Source: Latrodectus hesperus
Lineage: Eukaryota; Arthropoda; Arachnida; Araneae; Theridiidae
Assembly: GCA_037975125.1 (NCBI GenBank)
Contig: CM075858.1
Location: 69,402,542 to 69,466,541, forward strand
Length of the DNA: 64,000 nt
Direction: 5' to 3'
Shown here: positions 40,761 to 52,601 of the stretch, in pieces
Numbering within the stretch: position 1 is the stretch's first letter
Layout: every line of letters begins with the position of its first letter
Translations under genes and position numbers: made by a program
The notes under the pieces: model-generated
What the model was told of the DNA's origin: nothing
The model's database searches: none
What the model saw: only the letters and a program-made list of their open reading frames with translations

Positions 40761-41014
40761 GGCACAGATGCCGTATAATTCAGGATGCTAAATTCTAAGC
40801 TTGGTGATTTATTGGCGGATTTTCTTATATATTTGGCAGCTAGTTTTCATTACGTCATACATATGTAGACCTATATGATTTATGCAGAAAATTATATTTT
40901 GGCAACCCTAGTATTTACATCATCACGCACGTCACAATAAGTCATCTTGGCAACATTTCTTCATCACCAAAAAATTTCAGAATTTGCCTTCCTGGATTAT
41001 AAGACATCTGTGCC
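40761..41014. mobile_element. 254-bp MITE
   Basis: The left end GGCACAGATGCCGTATAATT and the reverse complement of the right end (GGCACAGATGTCTTATAATC) match over about 24 bp with four mismatches, including the next CAGG. The inside is less AT-rich than its flanks and holds two TTGGCAAC copies. No coding capacity, consistent with a miniature inverted-repeat element. A target-site duplication was not evident, so the superfamily is not assigned. Confidence 0.65.
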
Positions 41015-42396
41015 GAATTAATTTAACGATTACTTTTTGATAAAAATATTTTTAAATAACTCTTACTAAATTTACAAGCAACATCAATCAAAACGTCACT
41101 CGGCAGTTGTCACATCAGTGATGCACGTATTTAACCTGCACAAAAGTTCAATACAGATTAGACGGTTTTGTGGATTACGAGTACGATATAGTTATCATGG
41201 TTGATTGGTGCACTATAATTATCGTGGTTGAATGGTACAGTTTATTATAACCCATATTATTCCAGATGTTCATAAGTTTTAAATTTCACCATAAAATTTT
41301 GTGAACATGTTTGGTGTAGTAAATAAGCAAAAAGTTTATTCAGTACGTAAAATCGTATATCTTTGAATGTCATAATTAAGTAATTAAGCAACATTTAGAT
41401 TTCTTTATATTCAAAAACTGATTTTTCTAAGATTGATGAGAGAATTTTACAGGTTTAATATGCTTGTATAAATTTAAATGTGAAAGAAAAGTACATATTA
41501 TCAAAAATAAAAATTATTTCCTAATTGAATGTCTTTCTCCACCGTATAAATTTCGATACTGTATAACAGTAGCTTTTTTGAGAATAGAATTTTATGAGAA
41601 TATTCACAATTTATAGGCTAATACATATAACCTAATTTCATTTATACTTTTCTCTTGCAAATTTGCTTTTTATTTTTAAACAAATGTTTTAGACTTTATT
41701 CTGTAATTTTTGTTTCTTTATTTAATATTGATAATTTAAATGTTTAATTTAAGTAAATAAAATTATAAATCTATTTTACTTAAATTTTAAGGTAATTTAA
41801 AATCCATTTTCACAGGTTCTTTCGAAATGATTTATATTTTTATAAATTATGATATAAAAATTATTTCAAAAAATAAAAATCATATAATTTCATTTTTTTA
41901 AAAAAGTAATAAAAATTATTAATTAATTTTAATTAAAAAAAATTGAGATAAATATAATATTTCTTTTTACTTTGTATATAAATATCTTTAAAATTATTTA
42001 ATATTCAAGATTTCCAATGCGTATTATTTCTTTAATGGAAAAAAGTGTGTAACAGAAAGAAGAAATTTTGAAAATAATGTTAGATGTCATACATATATGG
42101 TAAATGAATTTGATATGTAATATTAACATTTTTATTAGTTTGTCATTGAATGAACAACTATTTGGAAAAATACTAATTTAGTCAATTTTAATTATCAATT
42201 TTATTGAATCAAAAACTTAAACTGCACCCTTTTAGGTTGCAGTAATTTTATGTGTCTTATAACTTATTACAATTCGCTTTTATCAACACATTCGTTGCGG
42301 GTAAAATTTATATAACAATTCTCAGAAGCCGAATGTCAGTCCGTCATTTTTAAAAATGCAGATAAAAAATTTTAACACAAAATTTAAGAACCAAGT
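41015..42396. other. gene-less stretch
   Basis: AT-rich; an imperfect tandem duplication of about 28 bp at about 41,180-41,235 (ATCATGGTTGATTGGT versus ATCGTGGTTGAATGGT). Nothing else recognised. Confidence 0.45.
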
Positions 42397-44094
42397 ATTA
42401 AAACACATCATAACTTGTCATCTCATGCAGGATGCTCTAAGCTATGTAGGTCAATGGTGCATGGATAGGGACCTGATGGTTAATCCTCAGAAAACCTACC
42501 TTGTACCTTTTACACGCAAAAGGAAAGAGAAAGGTTTTTTCATACCAAGACTTTTTGATGTTGAAATCAATGTGGCTTCAAAGGTGAAATATCTGGACAT
42601 TTATCTAGACCAAAAACTCACCTGGAATAAGCACATTGATGATAAAATTAACCGAGCAAAGAAAAGCATTATGATTTGTAGGCGAATGTTTGGCAAAAAC
42701 TGGGGTTTACATCCAAAACTGATGTTGGGGATGTACACAGCTATTATCAGGCCCATTCTCACATATGCCTATGTGATCTGGTGGCGTAAGGTGGAACAGA
42801 AGACTGTGACTGACAGACTAGGAGGCCTACAAAGACTGGCCTGTCTCTGCATCACAGGAGCAATGTCCACCGCACCAACCAGAGCATTGGAAGTTATGTT
42901 GGATCTGACTCCCTTAGACATCTTCATCTGCAGCACTGCGAGAATGACTGCATACAGAATAAAGCTACAAAACCAATGGTACGACCAACCTGTTGCCAAA
43001 GGGCACAGGGGTATTACCAGGAAAATTCAAGATCCTATTTTCCTGATGTCTTCGGACATCATGGAAAAGTCATACATGTTTGAAAGGACATTTGAAATAG
43101 TTTTTCCAACTAGAGACGAATGGGATAACAACATGTTCAAAACTAAAATCGAAGATCTAATCTGGTACACAGATGGATTACTGAAAAACAGCCTCTTAGG
43201 ACTGGGAGTATGTGGCGTGTCACCAAGAACCAGCCTATCTGTAAGCCTTGGGCGATACGCTACAGTCTTCCAGGCAGAAGTTTTGGCTATTATCCACTGT
43301 CTGCGACTAAATATGAGGAAGAGCTACCACGGTAAGCGGATTCTTATTTTTAGTGACAGTCAAGCCGCTTTAAAAGCGCTCAGTTCTTTCGAAATCAAAT
43401 CTAAAAGGATTTTGGAATGCAGAAACCTTCTTACAGAACTGGCAACTAGAAACAAGGTGATCATTGTGAGGGTGCCAGAGCACAAAGGTATCGAAGATAA
43501 TGAAAGGGCTGATGAACTTGCTAAACAAGGATCGTCTTTTGCTCCCATTGGTGCAGAACCTTTTTGTGGAATCAATTTGAAGACCGCAAAAACCAATGTT
43601 CTTAGATGGGAAAAATGGAAGATGTATGAAGCTTGGCTCAACACTCCTGGTCAAACCCACGCTAAAAGTATGATCTGTGGATCAACAGTGAGGATTGCCT
43701 CTGAAATTCTAAGATACTCTAGGCAGAAGATACGTTTAATCGTAGGCTTCATAACTGGGCACTACTATTTCAGAAAACGCCTCCATAAAATGGGACTGTT
43801 TCAGCAAGACCCTATCTGCTGGAAATGTCATATGCAAGAGGAAACGGCCAAGTATATCATTTACGAATGCGAGGCCCTTGCCCTCCCTAGATTAACTTCT
43901 TTAGGCATCATCCATACTAGAGAGTTACACCTAGACTCCATTAAAGGGTTATCGGACATTATTAATAAAGTGGGTGACCCGAGCAACTGGAACTAGGAAA
44001 CATTGGGTTTGGAGTTAATAGTACAAAATGCTGATAAAAGCAGAGATGCACAATGTAATACAAACCCAACTCCAAGAAGAAGATTAAAACACAT
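42397..44094 (+). mobile_element. 5'-truncated LINE copy with 12-bp TSD
   Basis: A non-LTR retrotransposon fragment flanked by identical 12-bp direct repeats (ATTAAAACACAT) at 42,397-42,408 and 44,083-44,094. The element proper runs from 42,409 (inside the reverse-transcriptase C-terminal part) to 44,082, where it ends in a short AAGAAGAAG repeat, not poly(A). It shows classic 5' truncation from incomplete reverse transcription. The duplications are exact and the frame unbroken, so insertion was recent on the scale of this region. Type: an RNase H-bearing LINE group (I/R1/LOA-like). Confidence 0.88.
42410..43996 (+). pseudogene. LINE ORF2 C-terminal part: RT thumb, RNase H, zinc knuckle
   Basis: An open frame with no internal stop, encoding the last third of a LINE polymerase. 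The open frame extends left to an ATG at 42,356, but that ATG is host DNA outside the target-site duplication, so its first 18 residues are not retroelement. Numbering from that Met: RT thumb segment at about 24-200 (WCMDRDLMVNPQKT, KYLDIYLDQKLTWNKHI, RPILTYAYVIWW); RNase H at about 270-392 with acidic residues in YTDG (D273), AEVLA (E308), FSDSQAA (D334) and NERADELAK (D386), plus H376; then a C-terminal knuckle C488-x2-C491...C505 where the expected His is Tyr500. The RT catalytic YxDD block is absent, so it cannot reverse transcribe. Confidence 0.88.
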
Positions 44095-44289
44095 AAAAAT
44101 ATGCTTCATTACTCTCAATAATCTCTTTTTTAAGCCCCATATTCGCACTAAAAATAAAAGCTTATAACTTGCCATAGTCAATTGTCATGCCAAAAGTTAG
44201 TCACCATAAGAGGTAACGCCATGCTGACGACTTAGTGCGTTAATAGCAGCAAATAAGTTAATCAATTTGGCTTTCTTTTATACAAGTGA

Positions 44290-46055
44290 AATATAAAAGA
44301 AAACGTTAAGGGAATAATCAAACAAATCTTAAAATTTCTATTCGAGAGATTGAAAAACAATTTACAATTACTCCAGTTTATAAAGTCTCAATTATCAAAT
44401 GTTTGTAAAATTGTTTTATTTGCAATTTTTGAATAATTAAATATCAAATTCAATAATCTATAAAATAATTCAGCTAAATGAACAATCTTAAAATATCTTT
44501 CATTTTTTTAAAAAAATATTTTTCTAAATATTATATTTCATATTCTTTATTTTACTATAGATTTTAAATTTCATAAGAATACTATAAAATTCTGATATTT
44601 TACCTTTGGTTGCATTACTTATAAACATGAATTTGATAATTTATTTTCAAGTTATTTAAAAATCAACTTAGAAAATGTTATTTTAGTTAGTTTTAAATAT
44701 TTGCGCTTGATTATTCTAAGAGGAGGACAAAGAAGAGGAATTATAACTTTTACAGAGAAATAATTTTTGCTTTCCCAGTTTTCATTTTCGATTTCATATA
44801 TTCCTAAGTTCTTCAATTCGTCTTTATTACAGTTAAACTCTATGGTTTTCTGAATAATTTTCTTTTCCGATGAGTACGAGATAAGACTAAAAAGAGTTTA
44901 TTTTGTGAATTTTTAAATTAGTAATTTTAATTAAAATATCATTTGCAATATAATTATAATCTTTTGTATATTCTTATTTTTATTAGGTTCTAATTTACAT
45001 GTCAAATATTTTATTGTTCTTTAGCTAATATAGGTGAGACAGTAAGAAAAGACATGAGTTTACATTATTGCTAATTTTAGAGATGTCATATAAAGTTAAA
45101 AAATTATAAATGTGCTGATGGAGTCAGACTAGATCAATGAAACCGTTAACACTAATGAGGTCAGGCTGTAACTTAATTTAGTATTTTTATATATAATTAT
45201 TAGTCAATTAATATTTTTTGTAGTGATCTGATCTTGGGGTTTATTTTTTGTTTGAAAAAATGTAAAAGCAAGTGTTAACATATTGTATTCTTGGTGAATG
45301 ATATTTGTTTTTTACTTAAATTATTTTAGTTTATAGTACAGTAATGCAACATCATAGAAAACAATTTCTGCGCGCATTCAAATACATATATGTTCCGAAT
45401 ATTCTGATGGAAGAAAAGTGTAATTTTTTGCTTTTACGTAAATGTTTTTCTTGTGAGTTTCTGTTTAAGGTATCTTAATACATCTAAGTCGCCACGACAT
45501 GGGACCATGCAGTTTTATTCCGTACATCTGAACCTAGTCATTCAATTCATATATTAAATTGTGTCACAGTGAATTGCGCGTGAATGTATGATTATCATAA
45601 GATGCAGGTGTTACAAAAGATAATTTTACTAATTTTGCATTCTATCACTTTTCAGCGATAGAAGGCATTATTTTTCTGATATTCTTTCTATTGTATTGCT
45701 TTAAATTATGCAAGTATAAAATTTTATATAAGTTTTATTAATTTATAAACTGGTAGCTAAGTTTTTTATTTAAAATAATTTTACTGTAATGATATGAATC
45801 TTAATATCTATAAACTCTGATAATACCTACAAAGATTATTTATAGTAAATTTCATGATTCCTCTGTGGGACACATGATTACAGGCAATAATGATATTGAT
45901 TTAGATATAGAATTAAGTAATCTGTTAATAAAGTTTAAAAAAAATTGATGGATGAAATATTATAATACCAGTAAATTCTTAATATCTTTTACTTATATAA
46001 AAAATTTATATTTAAATTTTAACGCTTACTAAATCGTATAATGTTATAAAAAAAG
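44290..46055. repeat. tandem repeat unit A (about 1.75 kb)
   Basis: First of three diverged tandem units. Landmarks shared with unit B and C include an ACAAATCTTAAAA-type start, the ATAAGAATAC block (44,573 here, 46,325 in B, 58,936 in C), the GGAGTCAGAC...AACCGTTAACA block (matching 46,604 on), the ATCATAGAAAACAATTTCTG block, and a GATTACAGGCAA block near 45,880 (58,464 in B). This unit has no transposon in it, and at CAAATACATATATGTTCC (about 45,380) preserves the site that in B is filled by (TA)n and elements. No coding content was recognised. Confidence 0.75.
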
Positions 46056-46853
46056 CATGTAGTAGTTTAAAGAAAAACTCAAAACAAATCTTAAAATTTC
46101 GAAAAGAGAGCATGAAAGACAATTAAAAATTGCGGCAGTTTATGAAGTCTATTATAAAAAATATTTTACTTGTACTTCCTAAATAACGAAATATCAATTG
46201 AAAAACTATAAAATAATTAAGCTAAAATAGCTATCTTTCAATGTTTCTCGTAATCTCAAAAACAGACTTTAAATTCTAAATTTTAGATTTAATATTCTTT
46301 ATATTACAACAGATTTTTAATTTCATAAGAATACAAAAAAATTGCGATACTTTACCTCTGATTGTATTGTGTGTGTGCTTACTGAAATAATTTTAATTAT
46401 TTATTTTAAGGTTACTTGAAAATCATCTTAGAAGATATGTTTTCAATGTTTGTTTTTGAAATTGTGAGGGGTGCAAAAAGAATTGAATTTTTAATTTTTA
46501 CATAAAACACTTTTCTTTTCCCCATGTTTTCATTTTTTATTTCGTTCTTTAGAGTGCTTTAATTCATCTTTGTTACAACTAAGCCCTCCTATCTGCTCTG
46601 ACGGAGTCAAACCAGGTTAATGAAAACGTTGACATTAAAAAAGTCCAATTGTAACTTAATTTAGTACTTTTATATGTAATTACAAATCAATTAATTTATT
46701 TTAGTAGTCATCAGATCATAGTGTTCATTTTTTTAAAAATGTCATATGTAAGGGTTAACTTATGTATTCTTGCTGAAATATATTCATTACTTAAATTATT
46801 TGATTTTCTAGTATAAATGTGCTATATCATAGAAAACAATTTCTGTGTGCTTT

Positions 46854-46856
<3 letters not shown>
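46056..46856. repeat. tandem repeat unit B, left part
   Basis: Homologous to unit A from about 44,300 to 45,380 with many substitutions and small gaps. It stops at TTTCAAATATATA, where a (TA)n tract and about 10.6 kb of inserted elements begin; the unit resumes at about 57,503. Confidence 0.75.

Positions 46857-46929
<73 letters not shown>
46857..46929. repeat. (TA)n microsatellite left of the MITE
   Basis: Pure TA repeat that ends exactly at the first base of the MITE at 46,930. The three TA tracts at 46,857, 47,406 and 57,418 look like parts of one tract split by insertions. Confidence 0.95.
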
Positions 46930-47583
<654 letters not shown>

Positions 47584-47802
47584 CATGGAGGAAGGAATAT
47601 AAGAGGAGCCGCCCTAATGGTCAGCGCTTGACGCATGTGTCATATCCCCTCTGTCTTCCAAAAGATTACACTAAAACCTGTTACAATTAAGCCTCTTGTT
47701 GAATTGAAATATTTGAAAGAAAATATACTTATTTAAACTTATTATTTAAACAGAAATTTAATGAATGTTTATTGAATAATCATTATAAAAGAAAAATTTT
47801 AT

Positions 47803-48352
47803 CTGTAAAAAAATTAATTTAAAGGAGATTAATTTTATAAGTTTAGGAATACATTTAACTATTTTGCTAGTGAATAAACTCCATTTTTTAAAACAAAAGT
47901 ACTGAGTTTTTAACATTACATTAATATCAAAATATCATACTACTTGAGAAGGTATTTTTATCCCATATAAATCTTACTAAATATAATAAATCAAGATTTA
48001 TTGAAATTCAACTTTAGATTAAAAAAATATTTTATTTAGTTTTCAGGTTTCTTACAGTTGACTTTATATTAATTTTTTTACTTTACATTATTCAAAGAAA
48101 TTCATTTACAAATTATTGATAATAAAAACTTTTTTTTCTAATATTGGACTAAAAATGCACCAAAGGAAAAATACTTTTACTATATAGATATAAATAAATT
48201 TATATACAGAAACAAAATTTCTTCTTATAAAGGGAAAATTATAACCAAATAGCAGAATATTGCATGCATGGATAAAATCTTAGGGAATAACATGGGTATT
48301 AAACTTTGCCAATGAATATCAATAAAGAAAAGAAAAATCGACATTTTTCATG
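47803..48352. repeat. internal direct repeat, copy 1, in P-like element
   Basis: About 550 bp repeated at 49,957-50,490 in the same orientation, roughly 85-90% alike by eye (shared AGGAGATTAATTTTATAAGT, GCAGAATATTGCATGCATGG). This copy runs straight into the transposase remnant. Confidence 0.85.
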
Positions 48353-48741
48353 CTTATCTGCCAACATACAAACTGAGCCAAGATCATCTTGAACTGTTTT
48401 TTGCATGTATTCGATCACAAGGTAGATGCAATAATAACAAGGTAGATGAAAAAGCATTTAGGCATCTGGTTCGCTTAAATGGTGGGAAATTATTGCCAAA
48501 ACATTCTGTTAAAAAATCAGAAATAAATGTTTTAAAACGTTTAGAGGGAAAAATTATATTTTCTTCCTTAAAAGAGCACATGTTTGATGCAGATCCACTT
48601 GAAAATCATGTTATACTTTTGATTAATGCAATAATCAAACCATATTTGTGTGTAAGATATACATATTTTTGTAAAAATGCTATCGATATCTCAAGATCAA
48701 TGAGACATTTATACACCAAATCAATTTTTTTCAAGGTCAAT

Positions 48742-48783
<42 letters not shown>

Positions 48784-48801
48784 GTATGTATGAATATTTA
48801 A
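48346..48801 (+). pseudogene. P-element/THAP9-type transposase, C-terminal remnant
   Basis: The frame reads HAYLPTYKLSQDHLELFF, then CIRSQGRCNNN, KAFRHLVRLNGG and further. TYK-x-SQDH-x-ELFF followed by an IR-x-x-G-x-x-NNN turn is the signature of the C-terminal part of P-element and THAP9 transposases; the acidic residue in ELFF is in the region of the last catalytic residue of that family (inference). The last part (DADPLENHVILLINAIIKPY and onward) fits the tail of arthropod THAP9-like proteins. It then degenerates into a (TA)n-coded YIYIY stretch and stops at 48,801. The N-terminal THAP finger and the first two catalytic Asp regions are missing, and no matching piece was found elsewhere between the inverted repeats. 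Confidence 0.85.
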
Positions 48802-49420
48802 ATCAGTATATACTATAAGTTCTTCCAATATTTTAATTTATGTGTTCATTGTGTGAAGATTTCAACAGAATGTGCCAATTTCAATGTTTATTGATAACTA
48901 TATATTTTAATTTTACATCATTTGTATTTAAGAGATGCTTATTTTTATATAAATACTATTGATGTTTCCAGATCAATATATTTTATTACAAATCAGTTCT
49001 TTTTAAAGTTTCATAATAATGTTTAAATTTGTAATTTGCAGTGCACGAAAAATTTATCTTAATATTTAGGTCTGTATATTTTATAAGTTCTTTCAGTATT
49101 GCAATTTATGTAAATATTTATAGTGTGAAAATTTCAACAGAATGTAATGTGTCAATTTCAGTGTTTACAGATAACTATATATTTTAATTTTATAACATTT
49201 GTATTTAAGAGATGCTTATTTTTATATAAATCCTATTGATGTTTCCAGATCAATATATTTTATTACAAATCAGTTTTTAAAGTTTAATAATAATGTTTAA
49301 ATTTGTAATTTGCAGTGCATCATGTTAAATATATCTTTATATTTAGGTATATATGCTTCAATTCTCTCAATATTGCAATTTATGTAAATGTGTTATTGTA
49401 AACATTTTAGAAGAATCTGT
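48650..49420. repeat. ~270-bp tandem repeats grown from the transposase tail
   Basis: Units start near 48,817 and 49,085 with a partial one near 49,361 (shared TATTGATGTTTCCAGATCAA, ACAGAATGT, AACTATATATTTTAATTTTA). The GATCAATATATTTTATTACA part of each unit aligns with the end of the transposase frame (GATCAATGAGACATTTATAC at about 48,698), so the repeat unit includes a copy of the transposase 3' end. A (TA)n tract at 48,746-48,778 sits in the first unit. Confidence 0.75.
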
Positions 49421-49956
49421 AATGTACTGATAATTGTGTGAATTAATTTTATTAATGTATTTGTTTATTAAAAAATGGAAATGAGTTTTCATGGTTTCAC
49501 ACACACACAGTAAATTAAATTCTTAAATCTCATTTTTTAAAATTTATTGTCTATTGAACATGAAAGAAGTATAAAGTTTAAACATTTTAAAACATAAATC
49601 ATGATATGATAGTTTACGACAACATAATGGCTGATTAATTTAATGATGGTAATTAATTAAGGCCAAATTAATATTGGTTGATTTGATAATTTCTGGAAAA
49701 TTTTTTTCCATATATAGGTTGCTTATTAATTCAAATGGAATTTTAAAAAAAACCTTATTGACAACTTACATATTTAATTCTACAAGTTTCTTCACATTAT
49801 GTGTAATATTAAACATTACCATGTTCTTAACTTTACAAATGCTTTAATGTGTGTGCATACTTAAAAAAAAGTAAGTAAATTTAAATATTAAACTAATGTT
49901 TTAAAATTATATTAAAATTAAAATTTTATATTGCATTATATTAAAAACTTATCTCT

Positions 49957-50490
49957 CTGTAAAAAAATTAATTTCAAGGAGATTAATTTTATAAGTTTAG
50001 GAATACATTTAATTATTTTGCTAGTGAATAAATTCCAATTTTTTTAAACAAAAGTACTTAGTTTTTAACATTACATTAATATTAAAATATACTTCTTGAG
50101 AAGATATTTTATCTTATATAAATCTTATTTAATATAATAAATCAAGATTTATTGAAAATCAATTTTAGATTAAAATATTTAGTTTCTAGGGTTTTTACAG
50201 TTGACTTTAATTTTTTTTTATATTTATTTAATGAAATTTATTTACAAATAATTGATAAAAACTTTTTGTTCTAATATTGGACTCAAAATACATCAAAATA
50301 AAAATACTTTTACTACATAGATATAAATAAATTTATATACAGAAGTATAATTCTTTCTTATAAAAAGAAAAATTATAACCAAATAGCAGAATATTGCATG
50401 CATGGATAAAATCACAAGAAATAACATGGGTAGGAAACTTTGTCATTGAGTAACAACAAAGAAAAGAAAAACTGACACTTTTTCCCATGA
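49957..50490. repeat. internal direct repeat, copy 2, in P-like element
   Basis: Direct copy of 47,803-48,352 about 2.14 kb away. It ends at the point where copy 1 continues into the transposase remnant, so the duplication either stopped there or lost that part. Confidence 0.85.
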
Positions 50491-50866
50491 TTATAAATAT
50501 TATATGATATTTAATTTACTTCATAATTTTTCAAGTGTTTATGTCAGTCAATAAGGTGAATAACACGCCTAAAATTTCTTTATTGAATTACATAATATTA
50601 ATAAGCAGAAAAAATACAAAATAAGCACTTAACTATCAATAAAAATAACTTTTTTACAAATAGTAAGTAATTTAGATCAGTTTCATTTCGATGTGTGTAA
50701 TTTAAACGAAAATAATGCTTGCTTTTACAGTGCCCTCAATAAGAAAGTACCGTTTCTCTTGAAAGTCAAGGTGGGCGTGGTATAGTCTGCTAGCTACTTC
50801 ACCCGCGCTCACGCTATTTCGTGGTTAGAACGGCTCCTCTTATATTCCTTCCTCCATGCTTCAAAT

Positions 50867-51150
50867 ATAGTTCTTTTGAGATATGCGCTCGAGATTCTGT
50901 GAATGGCAACACAGTGGCCCTCGCGGTTACAGTTATAGTGACAGAAACTCGAAATTTTCGAATGGCAACGCCTACTTTTTACCATCGCAAAATGTTCAGC
51001 ACATGCGAAAACCCTAAATAGCGTTGAAACGGTACCGATATGTCCGAAAACCGACGTGTTATACACATAAAAACAGTTCTTTTAGGCGCACGGAGGAATA
51101 ATGCATACGACAGAGACAAGACACTGCTCAATGATGAGAACACATAGAGA
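50867..51150. repeat. left TIR of mariner-like element, inner part
   Basis: Continues the left inverted repeat after the P-like insertion. Nearly identical to the complement of 57,120-57,335 (GAGATTCTGTGAATGGCAAC, CATCGCAAAATGTTCAGCAC), then increasingly diverged to about 51,150. Confidence 0.88.
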
Positions 51151-51168
51151 AAAAAATCTTTATTAATT

Positions 51169-52248
51169 TCAAACATTTTCCACATGAGTGCCATCACAGG
51201 CAATTACGCATTGCATGCGGGAGACGGTGGACAATGTCGCTGCACGCAACATGGCACGAGGGATGTTTCCAATCTCACGCCGTATAGAATCCTTTAAGTC
51301 CGACAATGTTTGAGGATTGCACAGATAAACTCTGGATTTGAGATAGCCCCAAAACCAGAAATCCATAGGCGTCAGATCTGGGGATCACGCAGGCCACGGA
51401 AAAGGATAATAGCGTGAGATGATGCGATCACCAAAATGCTGATCCAGGAGCCTTTTAACTGACCTCGCTATATGTGGAGGTGCGCCATCTTGCATCCAAA
51501 CAATGTCATTGAGTGCATTCAGCCGACGCAATTCCGGTAAGACATAATTTTTCAGCATGGCTGCATACCGAGGGCCCGTTACAGAACATGTTGCAGGGCC
51601 AGTCGGGGTCGTTTCCTCAAAGAAGAACGGGCCCAGAACAAATGTAGCTGTAATGCCGCACCACGCAGTCACTTTGGCGTCAAATAATGGTACTGGCGCC
51701 ACAGCATGAGGATTCGTCTCTCCCCAGTGCACACAATTCTTTGTGTTAATGCTGCCATTTAAGGTGAAATGCGCCTCGTCCGTCCATAGTATGCGAAGTG
51801 GCTAGTCGTTATCCGCATCATATCGTAACAAAAATGCATTTGCGAAGTCCAGACGTTGTTGTGGGTCACCCGGCTCCAACATCTGGATGCGCTGGAACCG
51901 ATAGGGAAACATGTGAAGTACCGAGCGCAAGAGCTTGCAGACCGTTGAGTTCGGAATATCCAACACGCGCGCTATGCCTCTTGCGGTTTCTGTGTGTCCT
52001 GCAGTCACTGTATGGTGCACTTCCATGACAACGTCCTCAGAAACAGTTGGCCGTCCGGAGCGCTGTTTGTCACAGGTGCAGCCTGTATCCTCGAATTTCC
52101 GCACTAAATCACGCAGAGCTTGCAGAGTACATGGGCCGCGTCGTTGTCGATGATTGCGGCGATACACACGCAAGGCTTCCGCAGCGTTCATCCCATTTTG
52201 GTAATAGAGTTTGATCAATTCACCGCGAACTTTCCTAGGAAGACTCAT
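51169..52248 (-). pseudogene. mariner-like transposase with two nonsense codons
   Basis: A single frame of 359 codons, ATG at 52,248 and final stop at 51,169-51,171, with no frameshift. Two in-frame stops interrupt it: TAG at 51,802-51,804 and TGA at 51,385-51,387, the latter where the family has a basic residue before SPDLTP. The N-terminus is a helix-turn-helix (RGELIKLYYQNG, then DKQRSGRPTVSED). The catalytic domain keeps three Asp: WTDEAHF (D at 51,778-51,780), WMQDGAPPH, and SPDLTPMDFW, the last two separated by 36 residues by my count. It ends with WGYLKSRVY...IRREI, typical of IS630/Tc1/mariner proteins common in arthropods. Its less AT-rich base composition contrasts with the host DNA. 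Only two point mutations separate it from an open frame, so decay is recent. Confidence 0.92.
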
Positions 52249-52601
52249 ATCGTCGGCATGTGCGAGTTCCCGAATGACGACTTCTTGGATCTTGGATCTA
52301 ATATGTTTTACGAAGTGTCGGCCTGCATAGCAGGCACTTTACTTCTTCATCTGTAGTAGCTCCATGAGGAGAAAAAACATGTCTTTACTCACGGAGAGCG
52401 CTAGCCTGACTGCGTGTAATAGCCAATCAGCTATGAGTGTTTCATAACTGGGCGTGGTTACCAGAAATGAGAATTTTCAATGTCGAAAGAGAGCATAGAT
52501 ACAAGTTTGCATGATAATATTTAGAGTTCAAAAAGACAAAATCGGAGATAAATAATTCCGGTTATTAATACAAGTAGGTGAAAATATATACACTATATAC
52601 A

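Larger units (their letters stand above)
47584..50858. mobile_element. P-superfamily DNA transposon (3,275 bp, defective)
   Basis: The termini are a perfect 28-bp inverted repeat (47,584-47,611 and 50,831-50,858, starting CATGGAGGAAGG). An exact 8-bp target duplication CTTCAAAT lies at 47,576-47,583 and 50,859-50,866. The uninterrupted target is visible in the other mariner inverted repeat (TTTCAAATATAGTTC, complement near 57,335), proving the boundaries. An 8-bp duplication with inverted repeats of about 30 bp starting CATG is characteristic of P elements. Inside is only the C-terminal end of a P/THAP9-type transposase (48,346-48,801), plus internal direct duplications; no THAP DNA-binding domain was found. 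It therefore cannot encode its own full transposase. Confidence 0.9.

Noticed and set aside
42356..42409. ATG at 42,356 as a genuine LINE start
   Set aside because: It lies in host DNA outside the target-site duplication, so it is accidental.
43360..43660. Two minus-strand ORFs of about 95 codons
   Set aside because: Antisense shadows of the RNase H-bearing LINE frame.
51798..52356. Plus-strand ORFs over the mariner transposase
   Set aside because: Antisense shadows; the minus strand carries the conserved DDE domain.
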